From the NCBI RefSeq assembly GCF_001513955.1, contig NZ_KQ948152.1:1-64000 (forward strand): DNA of 64,000 nucleotides, in the 5' to 3' direction. The position numbers were made by a program, and so were the translations under genes. This DNA comes from Streptomyces pseudovenezuelae (GTDB lineage: Bacteria > Actinomycetota > Actinomycetes > Streptomycetales > Streptomycetaceae). The notes under the pieces are model-generated. The model saw only the letters and a list, made by a program, of their open reading frames with translations, was not told the DNA's origin and did not search any database. Of the stretch, positions 16,968 to 27,363 are shown piece after piece. Position 1 is the stretch's first letter. Every line of letters begins with the position of its first letter.

Positions 16968-17004
16968 CCCCGCAGGACCCGGAAGAGATCCGGGTCCTGC
17001 GGGG
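16968..17004. terminator. Bidirectional hairpin terminator
   Basis: A 16-bp perfect stem (16968-16983 with 16989-17004) and 5-nt loop lies in the gap between the convergent oxidoreductase and GH15 genes. There is no T-tract, which is usual for streptomycete terminators. Confidence 0.8.
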
Positions 17005-17010
17005 TGAGGG

Positions 17011-18837
17011 TCAGCCGCCGTACGCCCCCGACGCCGTCAGACGCAGGGCCGTGTCGATGAGCGGGACGTGGCTGAAGGCCTGCGGGAAGTTGCCGACCTG
17101 GCGCTGCAGGCGCGGGTCCCACTCCTCGGCGAGCAGACCGAGGTCGTTGCGCAGGGACAGCAGCTTCTCGAAGAGCTTGCGGGCCTCGTCCACGCGGCCG
17201 ATCATCGCGAGGTCGTCCGCCATCCAGAACGAGCAGGCCAGGAAGGCCCCTTCGTCGCCGGGGAGGCCGTCGACGTTCTCGTCGCCGCTGGTGGTGGGGT
17301 AGCGCAGGATGAACCCGTCCGACGTGGACAGCTCACGCTGGATCGCCTCGATGGTGCCGATGACCCGCTTGTCGTCCGGCGGCAGGAAGCCCATCTGCGG
17401 GATCAGCAGCAAAGAGGCGTCCAGCTCCTTCGAGCCGTACGACTGCGTGAAGGTGTTGCGCTCCTTGTCGTAGCCCTTCTCGCACACGTCCCGGTGGATG
17501 TCGTCGCGCAGCTCGCGCCACTTCTCCAGCGGGCCGTCCGCGTCTCCGGACTCGATCAGCTTGATGGTGCGGTCCACGGCGACCCAGGCCATCACCTTGG
17601 AGTGCACGAAGTGCCGGCGCGGGCCGCGCACCTCCCAGATGCCCTCGTCCGGCTCGTCCCAGTGCTGCTCCAGGTAGCGGATCAGCTTGAGCTGGAGCAG
17701 GGAGGCGTAGTCGTTGCGGGACAGGCCCGTCATGTGGGCCAGGTGCAGGGCCTCGGTGACCTCGCCGTACACGTCGAGCTGGAGCTGGTGCGCGGCGCCG
17801 TTGCCGACCCGGACGGGGCCCGAGTTCTCGTATCCCGGCAGCCAGTCCAGCTCGGCCTCGCCCAGTTCCCGCTCGCCCGCGATGCCGTACATGATCTGCA
17901 GGTTCTCGGGGTCGCCCGCGACGGCCCGCAGAAGCCACTCGCGCCAGGCGCGGGCCTCCTCGCGGTAGCCGGTGCGCAGCAGCGAGGAGAGGGTGATGGC
18001 CGCGTCGCGCAGCCAGGTGTAGCGGTAGTCCCAGTTGCGGACGCCGCCGATGTCCTCGGGCAGGGAGGTCGTCGGGGCCGCGACGATGCCGCCGGTGGGG
18101 GCGTACGTCAGCGCCTTGAGCGTGATCAGCGAGCGGATGACGGCCTCGCGGTAGGGGCCGTGGTACGTACAGTGCTCGACCCACTCGCGCCAGAAGTCCT
18201 CGGTGGCCTCCAGGGACTGCTCGGGCTCCGGCAGCGGCGGCGGCTGCTTGTGCGAGGGCTCCCAGGAGATGGTGAACGCGATCCGGTCACCCGGGGCGAC
18301 CGTGAAGTCGGAGTACGTCGTCAGGGACTTGCCGTACGTCTCGCAGTCGGTGTCGAACCACACCGAGTCCGGGCCCGCCACGGCGACCGTGCGCCCCTCG
18401 TGCTTGTGGACCCACGGGACGACACGGCCGTACGAGAAACGCATCCGCAGGGCCGAACGCATGGGCACGCGGCCCGAGACGCCCTCCACGATCCGGATGA
18501 GCTGGGGAGCGCCGTCACGCGGGGGCATGAAATCGGTCACCCGGACCGTGCCGCGTGAGGTGTCCCACTCCGATTCCAGGATCAGCGAGTCGCCGCGGTA
18601 GGTGCGCCGGGCCGCGGTGGGGGGCTCGGCGTCGGCCGCGTGCGCGGGGCCGAGGCGCCAGAAGCCGTGTTCCTCGGTGCCCAGCAGGCCGGCGAAGATG
18701 GCATGCGAGTCGAAGCGGGGCAGGCACAGCCAGTCCACCGTGCCGTCCCGGCAGACCAGGGCTGCGGTCTGCATGTCTCCGATGAGTGCGTAGTCTTCGA
18801 TGCGCCCGGCCACGTGCAACTCCAGTCGAACGGCCAC
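17011..18837 (-). CDS. Glycoside hydrolase family 15 protein (glucoamylase/trehalase-like)
   Basis: The 608-residue cytoplasmic protein has the N-terminal beta domain common to bacterial GH15 enzymes (GRIEDYALIGDMQTAALV, DGTVDWLCLPRFDSHAIFAG) and an alpha/alpha-barrel with RNWDYRYTWLRDAAITL, DEGIWEVRGP and LLAEEWDP. In mycobacteria a member of this subfamily hydrolyses trehalose, while others act on dextrins; the substrate here is therefore uncertain. GTG 18837 is selected because gaggggg lies upstream with good spacing; GTG 18813 (start at VAGRIEDYAL) is a plausible shorter form. It has no signal peptide. Confidence 0.9.
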   Translation of the reverse strand: MAVRLELHVAGRIEDYALIGDMQTAALVCRDGTVDWLCLPRFDSHAIFAGLLGTEEHGFWRLGPAHAADAEPPTAARRTYRGDSLILESEWDTSRGTVRVTDFMPPRDGAPQLIRIVEGVSGRVPMRSALRMRFSYGRVVPWVHKHEGRTVAVAGPDSVWFDTDCETYGKSLTTYSDFTVAPGDRIAFTISWEPSHKQPPPLPEPEQSLEATEDFWREWVEHCTYHGPYREAVIRSLITLKALTYAPTGGIVAAPTTSLPEDIGGVRNWDYRYTWLRDAAITLSSLLRTGYREEARAWREWLLRAVAGDPENLQIMYGIAGERELGEAELDWLPGYENSGPVRVGNGAAHQLQLDVYGEVTEALHLAHMTGLSRNDYASLLQLKLIRYLEQHWDEPDEGIWEVRGPRRHFVHSKVMAWVAVDRTIKLIESGDADGPLEKWRELRDDIHRDVCEKGYDKERNTFTQSYGSKELDASLLLIPQMGFLPPDDKRVIGTIEAIQRELSTSDGFILRYPTTSGDENVDGLPGDEGAFLACSFWMADDLAMIGRVDEARKLFEKLLSLRNDLGLLAEEWDPRLQRQVGNFPQAFSHVPLIDTALRLTASGAYGG

Positions 18838-19284
18838 GTCACCCCCTCAGGGAAAAAGGGGGCTGTCGCTTGGTGCGGTCAAGGGGGTCGTTGTAATGCG
18901 TCGTTGAGCGGTGAAGCAAAACAGTCCTGCCGCTGTGAGGCAAAACGACAACTGTTGCTCAACGAACTGACGAGCTCTCGTTGTTCCGGCACTTACGGGT
19001 GGGGGTGGTCCCGAGTTTCCGGCCGGGCTCGGCAGCGAGTGTCCGAGCAGGATACGACGCACGTAGATGATCTGTGTGCCGCTCCGGGCAACGCGGCTGG
19101 GCCGAACGGGTGAGCAACGGGTGAGAAGCGGGTGCGTTCGTGCGGGTCCGTGTCCGTGTGTGTGCGGAGCGTGGCCGGAAGCCATCTCCCCGAGGCGCTG
19201 ATACCCTGGTAGCCCGTGGACCGGTGGGCGTCTGACCCCCGAACCGCACCTCCAGATCGCGACCACGGGAGCCCCCTCTTGGCC
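18838..19284. other. Divergent intergenic region between GH15 and pyrG
   Basis: No credible gene is present in these 447 bp. It holds a 12-bp direct repeat (gtgaRgcaaaac at 18911-18922 and 18935-18946, 24 bp apart) upstream of GH15, a palindromic caacga...tcgttg at about 18959-18982, and a gataccctgg segment near 19200 that could be the pyrG -10 region. G/T-rich tandem words (gggtgagcaacgggtgagaagcgggtg) occupy 19108-19135. Confidence 0.5.
18911..18946. repeat. 12-bp direct repeat upstream of GH15 gene
   Basis: gtgaagcaaaac (18911-18922) and gtgaggcaaaac (18935-18946) are direct repeats differing at one base and separated by 24 bp centre to centre. They lie about 75-110 bp upstream of the GH15 start, where a dimeric activator or repressor could bind on one face of the helix. 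Confidence 0.5.
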
Positions 19285-20949
<1,665 letters not shown>

Positions 20950-21034
20950 CACGACAGTTGTACGGTGGCCGGGGCGCGCGCATTCAAAGAGCGAGCGTCC
21001 CGGCTTCTTTTGCGCACGTGGGGAAGGACAGGGC

Positions 21035-21661
21035 ATGACGATCGAGGACACTCCGGAGGAGTGGGAGATCCGGGCGACGAAGACCCCCTTCGTGGGCAAC
21101 AAGACCTCCGTCCGCACGGACGAGGTGGTCATGCCCGACGGGTCCGTGGTCGGCCGCGACTACCAGGTCCACCCCGGTTCCGTGGGCGTCCTCGCCCTCG
21201 ACGACGAGGACCGGGTCCTGCTCATCCGGCAGTACCGGCATCCCGTACGGCAGAAGCTGTGGGAGATCCCGGCGGGGCTGCTGGACGTGCCCGGTGAGAA
21301 TCCGCTGCACGCGGCCCAGCGCGAGCTGTACGAGGAGGCGCACGTCAAGGCGGAGGACTGGCGGGTGCTGACGGATGTCTACACCTCGCCGGGAGGCTGT
21401 GACGAGGCGATCCGGATCTTCCTGGCCACGGGGTTGTCCGAGGCGCAGGAGGAGCGGTTCAAGGTCGAGGACGAGGAGATCGACCTGGAGTACGCGCGCG
21501 TGCCGGTCGCCGAGCTGGTGCGGGGGGTGCTGGCGGGGGAGCTGCACAACAACTGCCTGGTGGTGGGGGTTCTGTCGTTGGTCGCGGCGCGGGCCTCCGG
21601 CGGGTTGGACGGGTTGCGTTCCGCTGAGGCGGAGTGGCCTGCGCGGCCTTTCGAGGCGTGA
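21035..21661 (+). CDS. Nudix hydrolase, ADP-ribose pyrophosphatase type
   Basis: The 208-residue protein matches the ADP-ribose pyrophosphatase group (VRQKLWEIPAGLLDVPGE, then the Nudix helix AAQRELYEEAHV). Such enzymes hydrolyse ADP-ribose and related dinucleotides to AMP and a phosphosugar. The Nudix box is REUxEE but has His where the consensus Gly usually follows EEx; the metal-binding glutamates are present. Start ATG 21035 follows ggggaaggaca. It sits 85 bp after pyrG, the same order as Rv1699-Rv1700. Confidence 0.88.
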   Translation: MTIEDTPEEWEIRATKTPFVGNKTSVRTDEVVMPDGSVVGRDYQVHPGSVGVLALDDEDRVLLIRQYRHPVRQKLWEIPAGLLDVPGENPLHAAQRELYEEAHVKAEDWRVLTDVYTSPGGCDEAIRIFLATGLSEAQEERFKVEDEEIDLEYARVPVAELVRGVLAGELHNNCLVVGVLSLVAARASGGLDGLRSAEAEWPARPFEA

Positions 21662-21726
21662 CGGGTTCCCGGGATTGCGCCGTTGTGGTGGCGGTCCGTT
21701 GCCGGGTGCGGGTTCGTTGTGGTTGA

Positions 21727-21748
21727 TCGCGCAGTTCCCCGCGCCCCT
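21727..21748 (+). repeat. Dispersed Streptomyces intergenic repeat, copy 3
   Basis: The 22-bp core is identical to that at 10263-10284 and lies in the 259-bp gap between the Nudix gene and the STAND ATPase gene. The bases just upstream (ccgggtgcgggttcgttgtgg) also resemble the upstream part of the element. Confidence 0.75.
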
Positions 21749-21769
21749 GGCGGTACTGCCGAACTCGGA

Positions 21770-21793
21770 GATCCTATGATCCGTTGATCCGAT
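21770..21793 (+). repeat. Three 8-bp gatcc-type iterons
   Basis: gatcctat, gatccgtt and gatccgat occur head-to-tail at 21770, 21778 and 21786. They lie about 130-150 bp upstream of the STAND ATPase start and could be a small array of regulator half-sites. Confidence 0.45.
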
Positions 21794-21920
21794 TGGGGGA
21801 CTCTCGCGGCCCCACCGCCGCGCTCCGCCAGGAACGTTGCAGAGCGTGAACTAGGCTTTTGGTGCCCGAACCGGGGTCACCGGCGGGCTTTGCGCGTGCG
21901 GTGGGACGGGAGTGTGGCCC

Positions 21921-23984
21921 GTGACGGATCAGGCGGTGGACGCAGGCGGCACACGGGTGTCCGACGAGGGCCGATTCCTGGGCCGGACACGGGAGTTGAA
22001 GGAGCTGCGCGCCGACATCGAGCGGGCGGGACTCGACACGCTCTCCGGTAGGAAGGCACCCCGCGCGCGCGTGCTGCTGATCGCGGGGCGCCCCGGGTCC
22101 GGCCGTACCGCGCTCGCCGAGGAACTCGTCCGGGTGGTCGCTGACCGTTACGGCGACGGGGTGCTGCGCGTCCGGCTGAGCGAGCCCGACGGCACCCCTG
22201 TTCCGGTCGCGAACGCCGCCCGGGAACTGCTCACCGCGCTCGACGTACGGGCACCGGCCGGAGCCGCCGAGGACGACCTCACGGCGGTGCTGCGCGAGGC
22301 CCTCGCCGAACGTCGCGCGCTCGTTCTGCTCGACGACGCGGTCGCCGCGGAGCAGGTGGACGCCCTGCTTCCGGACACCCCGGAATGCCTGGTCGTGGCC
22401 GTGTCGGGAGGCCCGCTGACCGGGATCGCGGACGTCCGTCCGTGCACCCTCGGGGGGCTCGACACCAAGTCCGCGCTGGAGCTGCTGTCCCGGCACACGG
22501 GGTCGGTCCGGATCACCGTGGACCCCCGTGCCGCCGAGGGGCTGGTCGAGGAGTGCCAGGGCCACCCCGCCGCGCTGATGCTGGCCGGGGGCTGGCTCGC
22601 CGCCCGGCCCAAGGCGGCCGTCTCCGATCTGGCCAAGCAACTGCATGCGGAGAGTGACGAGGGAAGCCCGCTCAGCCGGGTCTTCAAGCTCGTCTACGCG
22701 TCCCTGCCCGCCGCGGCCGCCCGGACCCTGCGCCTGCTCGCCCTCGCCCCGGCCGGACTCCTCGACCCGCACACCGCCTCCGCGCTCGCCGGCTGCTCGG
22801 TGAGCGGCGCCCGCTCCACCCTGGACGACTTCGTCGGGCTCGGTCTGCTGCACGCGGTGGACTCGCCCCTGCCGCAGTACGAGGTCCCCGGCTGTCTGTA
22901 CCCCCTGCTCAAGGCCCTCGCCGACACCCAGGACCGCCCGGCCGAACTCCAGCTGGCCCGCGCCCGCATGCTGGAGCGGACCGTACGGCTGCTCCAGTCC
23001 TCCCGCGCCATCACCGAGACCGACAGTCCCGACGCCCGCGAGAAGCTCCAGGGCATGCCGAACTCGGTGCGCTTCCCGAACCCGCGGGCCGCCGAGGACT
23101 GGCTGCGCATCCGCAGGCCCGCCCTGCTCGCCGCGGCCCGCCTCGCGGTCGCCGACGGGGAGCTGGACACCCTGGCCAGGCGCCTGATGTCGCAGCTCGT
23201 GCGCACCATGGTGGCCCACTTCGGCATGAAGGCCGCGGCCCCCGACCTCTACGGCATCCACGGCCTCGTCCTCGACATCGCCGAGCGGCGCGCCCTGCCC
23301 CGCGAGAAGGCCGCCGCCCTGCTGAACCTCGCCGACCTGGACGCCGGGACCGGCCGCACCCGGGAGGCGCTGGCGCGCTATCGGGCGGCCCTGGACGCCG
23401 GACGGGAGGCGAACGACCCGTACGCGACCGGCCGCGCGATGGAATCCGTAGGCGGCGCGCATCTGGAGCTCGGGGACTACGACCGGGCCGCCGACTGGTT
23501 CGGCCGGGCCCTCGCCCAGCGCCTCGCCCGGGACGAGCGCGCGGAGGCCGCCCGGCTCTACGGCCGGATCGCCGCCGCGCACACCTACGCGGGCCGCTAC
23601 GGCGAGGCGGTCAGGAACTGGCGGGCCGCGCTCGCCGGACACCGCAAGGAGGGCGATGTCGCGGCCCACGCGCGGGCGTTGAGCGAACTCGCCCGGGTCC
23701 AGGAGTACGCCGGACACCCCGAGGAGTCGCTGCGCACCTGCCAGGAGGCCGTGGAGTGCGCACGGCGGGCCGAGGACGTCCGGCTGCTGGCCGCGCTCCA
23801 GCTGCGGCTCGCGGACACGCTCGACCGCCTCGGCGATCCCGCGGCCGCCCAGCTGCACCGGGGCGCCGCCGAGCGGCTGCTGGGGGAGGAGCTTTCCCAG
23901 GAGGAACCCGCCTCTCAGCAGGCCGAGGATCCGAAACACGCCGCTGATGCCTGCGAAATCCGTAGTACATCCGCTGAAGATTGA
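21921..23984 (+). CDS. STAND/NB-ARC-like P-loop ATPase with C-terminal TPR array
   Basis: The protein is 687 residues. It begins with FLGRTRELKELRADIERAG, the usual entry of signal-transduction ATPases, followed by a P-loop GRPGSGRTALAEE (about residue 55) and an LVLLDDAV Walker B; a winged-helix-like region and about five TPR units (NLADLDAGTGRTREALARYR onward) fill the second half. STAND proteins are oligomerising switches, often regulators or defence sensors. No N-terminal SARP or catalytic effector domain is visible, so it is an ATPase-TPR scaffold of unknown output. GTG 21921 is preferred over GTG 21912 because gggacgggag is well spaced. From memory, similar ATP/GTP-binding protein genes precede ald in other streptomycetes. 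Confidence 0.8.
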   Translation: MTDQAVDAGGTRVSDEGRFLGRTRELKELRADIERAGLDTLSGRKAPRARVLLIAGRPGSGRTALAEELVRVVADRYGDGVLRVRLSEPDGTPVPVANAARELLTALDVRAPAGAAEDDLTAVLREALAERRALVLLDDAVAAEQVDALLPDTPECLVVAVSGGPLTGIADVRPCTLGGLDTKSALELLSRHTGSVRITVDPRAAEGLVEECQGHPAALMLAGGWLAARPKAAVSDLAKQLHAESDEGSPLSRVFKLVYASLPAAAARTLRLLALAPAGLLDPHTASALAGCSVSGARSTLDDFVGLGLLHAVDSPLPQYEVPGCLYPLLKALADTQDRPAELQLARARMLERTVRLLQSSRAITETDSPDAREKLQGMPNSVRFPNPRAAEDWLRIRRPALLAAARLAVADGELDTLARRLMSQLVRTMVAHFGMKAAAPDLYGIHGLVLDIAERRALPREKAAALLNLADLDAGTGRTREALARYRAALDAGREANDPYATGRAMESVGGAHLELGDYDRAADWFGRALAQRLARDERAEAARLYGRIAAAHTYAGRYGEAVRNWRAALAGHRKEGDVAAHARALSELARVQEYAGHPEESLRTCQEAVECARRAEDVRLLAALQLRLADTLDRLGDPAAAQLHRGAAERLLGEELSQEEPASQQAEDPKHAADACEIRSTSAED

Positions 23985-24128
23985 TGCAATGAAAGGCTAG
24001 ACAGCGGGAACACCTTCATTAGACTGGCTCTGCCGCACCTTCTCCTGCGGTGTCTCCTGGTGTGCTCACGCATGCCCGGGTATGTGTTGTATTGCCCCAC
24101 ACACTCTGAGCCAAGGACCGTGATCCAC

Positions 24129-25244
<1,116 letters not shown>

Positions 25245-25322
25245 GTCCGTGACCTGGGCCGATAGCTAAGTCACCTTTTCGTAAAGGCGATACGTCAACA
25301 AGGCGCGTCAACGAGGCACATG

Positions 25323-25353
25323 CGGCCGGACCTTGCCCCACAAGGTCCGGCCG
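25323..25353 (+). terminator. Hairpin terminator of ald
   Basis: A 13-bp perfect stem (25323-25335 with 25341-25353) with a cccca loop lies 78 bp after the ald stop and is followed by gatgtgtgtatgg rather than a T-tract. Confidence 0.75.
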
Positions 25354-25615
25354 GATGTGTGTATGGTCACTTTGCGACTCTCGGTCAACTCGCGTCGAAC
25401 GTAACCCTTGAACCGATTCGTACACCGGCGAAACCTGCCGTGCGACTGCCGTACGCCCTTGACAGCGGGATGTTTCATTGCCGACACATCCTGCCGGGTC
25501 CGGCGGATTGTGTTGCTGTGAACACCCGACACGCCATAGAGTCGCCAACCGTCGGCATGGTGCCACGCTGACCTTGTCTAGAAGTTTCCTGGTCACCAAG
25601 GAGGTAAGACGACTT
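25354..25615 (+). promoter_or_regulatory. Upstream region and promoter of the parA-like gene
   Basis: No gene is seen here. TTGACA occurs at 25459-25464 without a convincing partner. A better promoter is TTGCTG (25513-25518), 18-bp spacer, TAGAGT (25537-25542). It is followed by a strong ribosome-binding site aaggaggtaa at 25599-25608, 7 nt before GTG 25616. Confidence 0.55.
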
Positions 25616-26788
25616 GTGAATGAGTCGACATTTTCTCCCGGGGGTGGTCAACCAGGAATGCCTGCCGGGGCCCAGAGCCCCGCAGGGTTCGAGGCTGTCG
25701 GCTCCGTCGCGGTGCGCACCTTCGCAGCCCACCAGAGTCGTCCGCAGACCGTGCGGACAGCACACCAGAGCATGGATGGCCATCACGTGAACGCCATGGC
25801 CGGCGACGGAAGTGGCGCGCCCCACAACCACTTCGCCGACTACGACGAATTGCCCGAGGGGCACTTCTACGACCCCGACGCCGAGTACGAGCCGGATCCT
25901 GAGTACGCAGCCACGCTCGCGCCCGACGCGGCCCGTCAGCGCCGCGAGCGCGTCGGTCCGACCGGACGCCCGCTGCCGTACTTCCCGATCCCGGGCCCGC
26001 TGACCGACCACGGCCCCGCGAAGATCATCGCGATGTGCAACCAGAAGGGCGGCGTGGGCAAGACGACGTCGACCATCAACCTGGGTGCCGCGCTCGCGGA
26101 GTACGGCCGGCGCGTGCTGCTCGTGGACTTCGACCCGCAGGGCGCGCTGTCGGTGGGTCTCGGTGTCAACCCGATGGAGCTCGACCTCACCGTCTACAAC
26201 CTGCTCATGGAGCGGGGCATGGCGGCCGACGAGGTCCTGCTGAAGACCGCGGTCCCCAACATGGACCTGCTGCCGAGCAATATCGACTTGTCGGCGGCGG
26301 AGGTCCAGCTGGTCTCCGAGGTCGCCCGAGAGTCGACATTGCAGCGTGCCCTGAAGCCGCTCATGGCCGACTACGACTACATCGTGATCGACTGTCAGCC
26401 CTCGCTCGGCCTGCTCACGGTCAACGCCCTGACGGCCGCGCACAAGGTGATAGTGCCTCTGGAGTGCGAGTTCTTCGCCCTGCGTGGTGTCGCACTGCTG
26501 ACGGAGACCATCGAGAAGGTCCAGGAGCGGCTCAACCCGGAGCTGGAGCTCGACGGGATCCTCGCCACGATGTACGACTCGCGCACGGTCCACAGCCGTG
26601 AGGTGCTGGCCCGTGTGGTCGAGGCGTTCGACGACCACGTGTACCACACGGTCATCGGGCGCACGGTGCGCTTCCCGGAGACCACGGTCGCCGGTGAGCC
26701 GATCACCACGTACGCCTCCAACTCCGTCGGTGCCGCCGCCTATCGCCAGCTCGCCAGGGAGGTGCTCGCCCGGTGTCACGCCGAGTGA
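25616..26788 (+). CDS. ParA/Soj-like chromosome partitioning ATPase (orphan copy)
   Basis: The 390-residue protein has a deviant Walker A motif KGGVGKTT at residues 144-151 and the ParA signatures VLLVDFDPQGALSVGLG and YDYIVIDCQPSLGLLTVNAL. The first ~140 residues are an extra, poorly conserved low-complexity region (ending GRPLPYFPIPGP) absent from compact Soj proteins. The start GTG 25616 is backed by the best ribosome site in the window. Unlike the oriC-proximal parA, there is no parB next to it; the 3' end overlaps a ribbon-helix-helix gene, then scpA and scpB. The same ParA-ScpA-ScpB order occurs in M. tuberculosis (Rv1708-Rv1710), which implies a link between this ATPase and the SMC complex. 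Confidence 0.92.
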   Translation: MNESTFSPGGGQPGMPAGAQSPAGFEAVGSVAVRTFAAHQSRPQTVRTAHQSMDGHHVNAMAGDGSGAPHNHFADYDELPEGHFYDPDAEYEPDPEYAATLAPDAARQRRERVGPTGRPLPYFPIPGPLTDHGPAKIIAMCNQKGGVGKTTSTINLGAALAEYGRRVLLVDFDPQGALSVGLGVNPMELDLTVYNLLMERGMAADEVLLKTAVPNMDLLPSNIDLSAAEVQLVSEVARESTLQRALKPLMADYDYIVIDCQPSLGLLTVNALTAAHKVIVPLECEFFALRGVALLTETIEKVQERLNPELELDGILATMYDSRTVHSREVLARVVEAFDDHVYHTVIGRTVRFPETTVAGEPITTYASNSVGAAAYRQLAREVLARCHAE

Positions 26789-27345
26789 GTCTGCCGGGGG
26801 CCGACGAACTGTTCCGTACGACAGGGGGGATGGCGCTCCAGGCGTCCACTCCCCGGCGGGGGGCCAACGGCGAGGCCCGGGTACCGGCTCCCGCGGGGGA
26901 GCCGGACGGGGCCGAGGACGCGCCGCAGTCCGTGCCCGCACAGGGCGGGGACGGCGACGGGGCCGAGCATGTGGCGGCCGACGCCGAGTCCGCGGAGGCG
27001 GGCGAGTCCCGTCTCCGGGCGGCCGCCGCGGAGCGCACCGCGCGACGTCAGGAGGCGCAGGAAGGTTCTGCCCAGGCCTCCGGCGGTGCGCAGCCGCGCG
27101 GCAAGCGCGGCCGGTCGCCCGCCCGGCGGCCCAGTGGGCGCGAGCGGCACGACGAGAAGATCACCGTGTACGTGTCGGCCGAGGAGCTCATGGATCTGGA
27201 GCACGCCCGTCTGGTGCTCCGGGGTGAGCACGGGCTGGCGGTGGACCGCGGGCGGATCGTGCGCGAGGCGGTCGCCGTGGTGCTGGCGGATCTGGAGTCC
27301 CGCGGGGACGCGAGCATTCTCGTCCGCCGGCTGCGCGGGCGGTAG
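26773..27345 (+). CDS. Ribbon-helix-helix-like putative DNA-binding protein, partner of the orphan ParA
   Basis: The 190-residue protein overlaps the parA-like gene by 16 bp. The first ~120 residues are Ala/Glu/Arg-rich and likely disordered, with a basic stretch ending RSPARRPSGRERH. The C-terminal ~65 residues, beginning HDEKITVYVSAEELMDLEHA, look like a beta strand followed by two helices, as in CopG/ParG/Omega-type DNA-binding proteins. Such RHH proteins can act as the DNA-binding partner of ParA ATPases. That partnership is inferred from overlap and fold resemblance only. Confidence 0.75.
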   Translation: MSRRVSLPGADELFRTTGGMALQASTPRRGANGEARVPAPAGEPDGAEDAPQSVPAQGGDGDGAEHVAADAESAEAGESRLRAAAAERTARRQEAQEGSAQASGGAQPRGKRGRSPARRPSGRERHDEKITVYVSAEELMDLEHARLVLRGEHGLAVDRGRIVREAVAVVLADLESRGDASILVRRLRGR

Positions 27346-27363
27346 CGGTAGCCTGCGGGGGCT

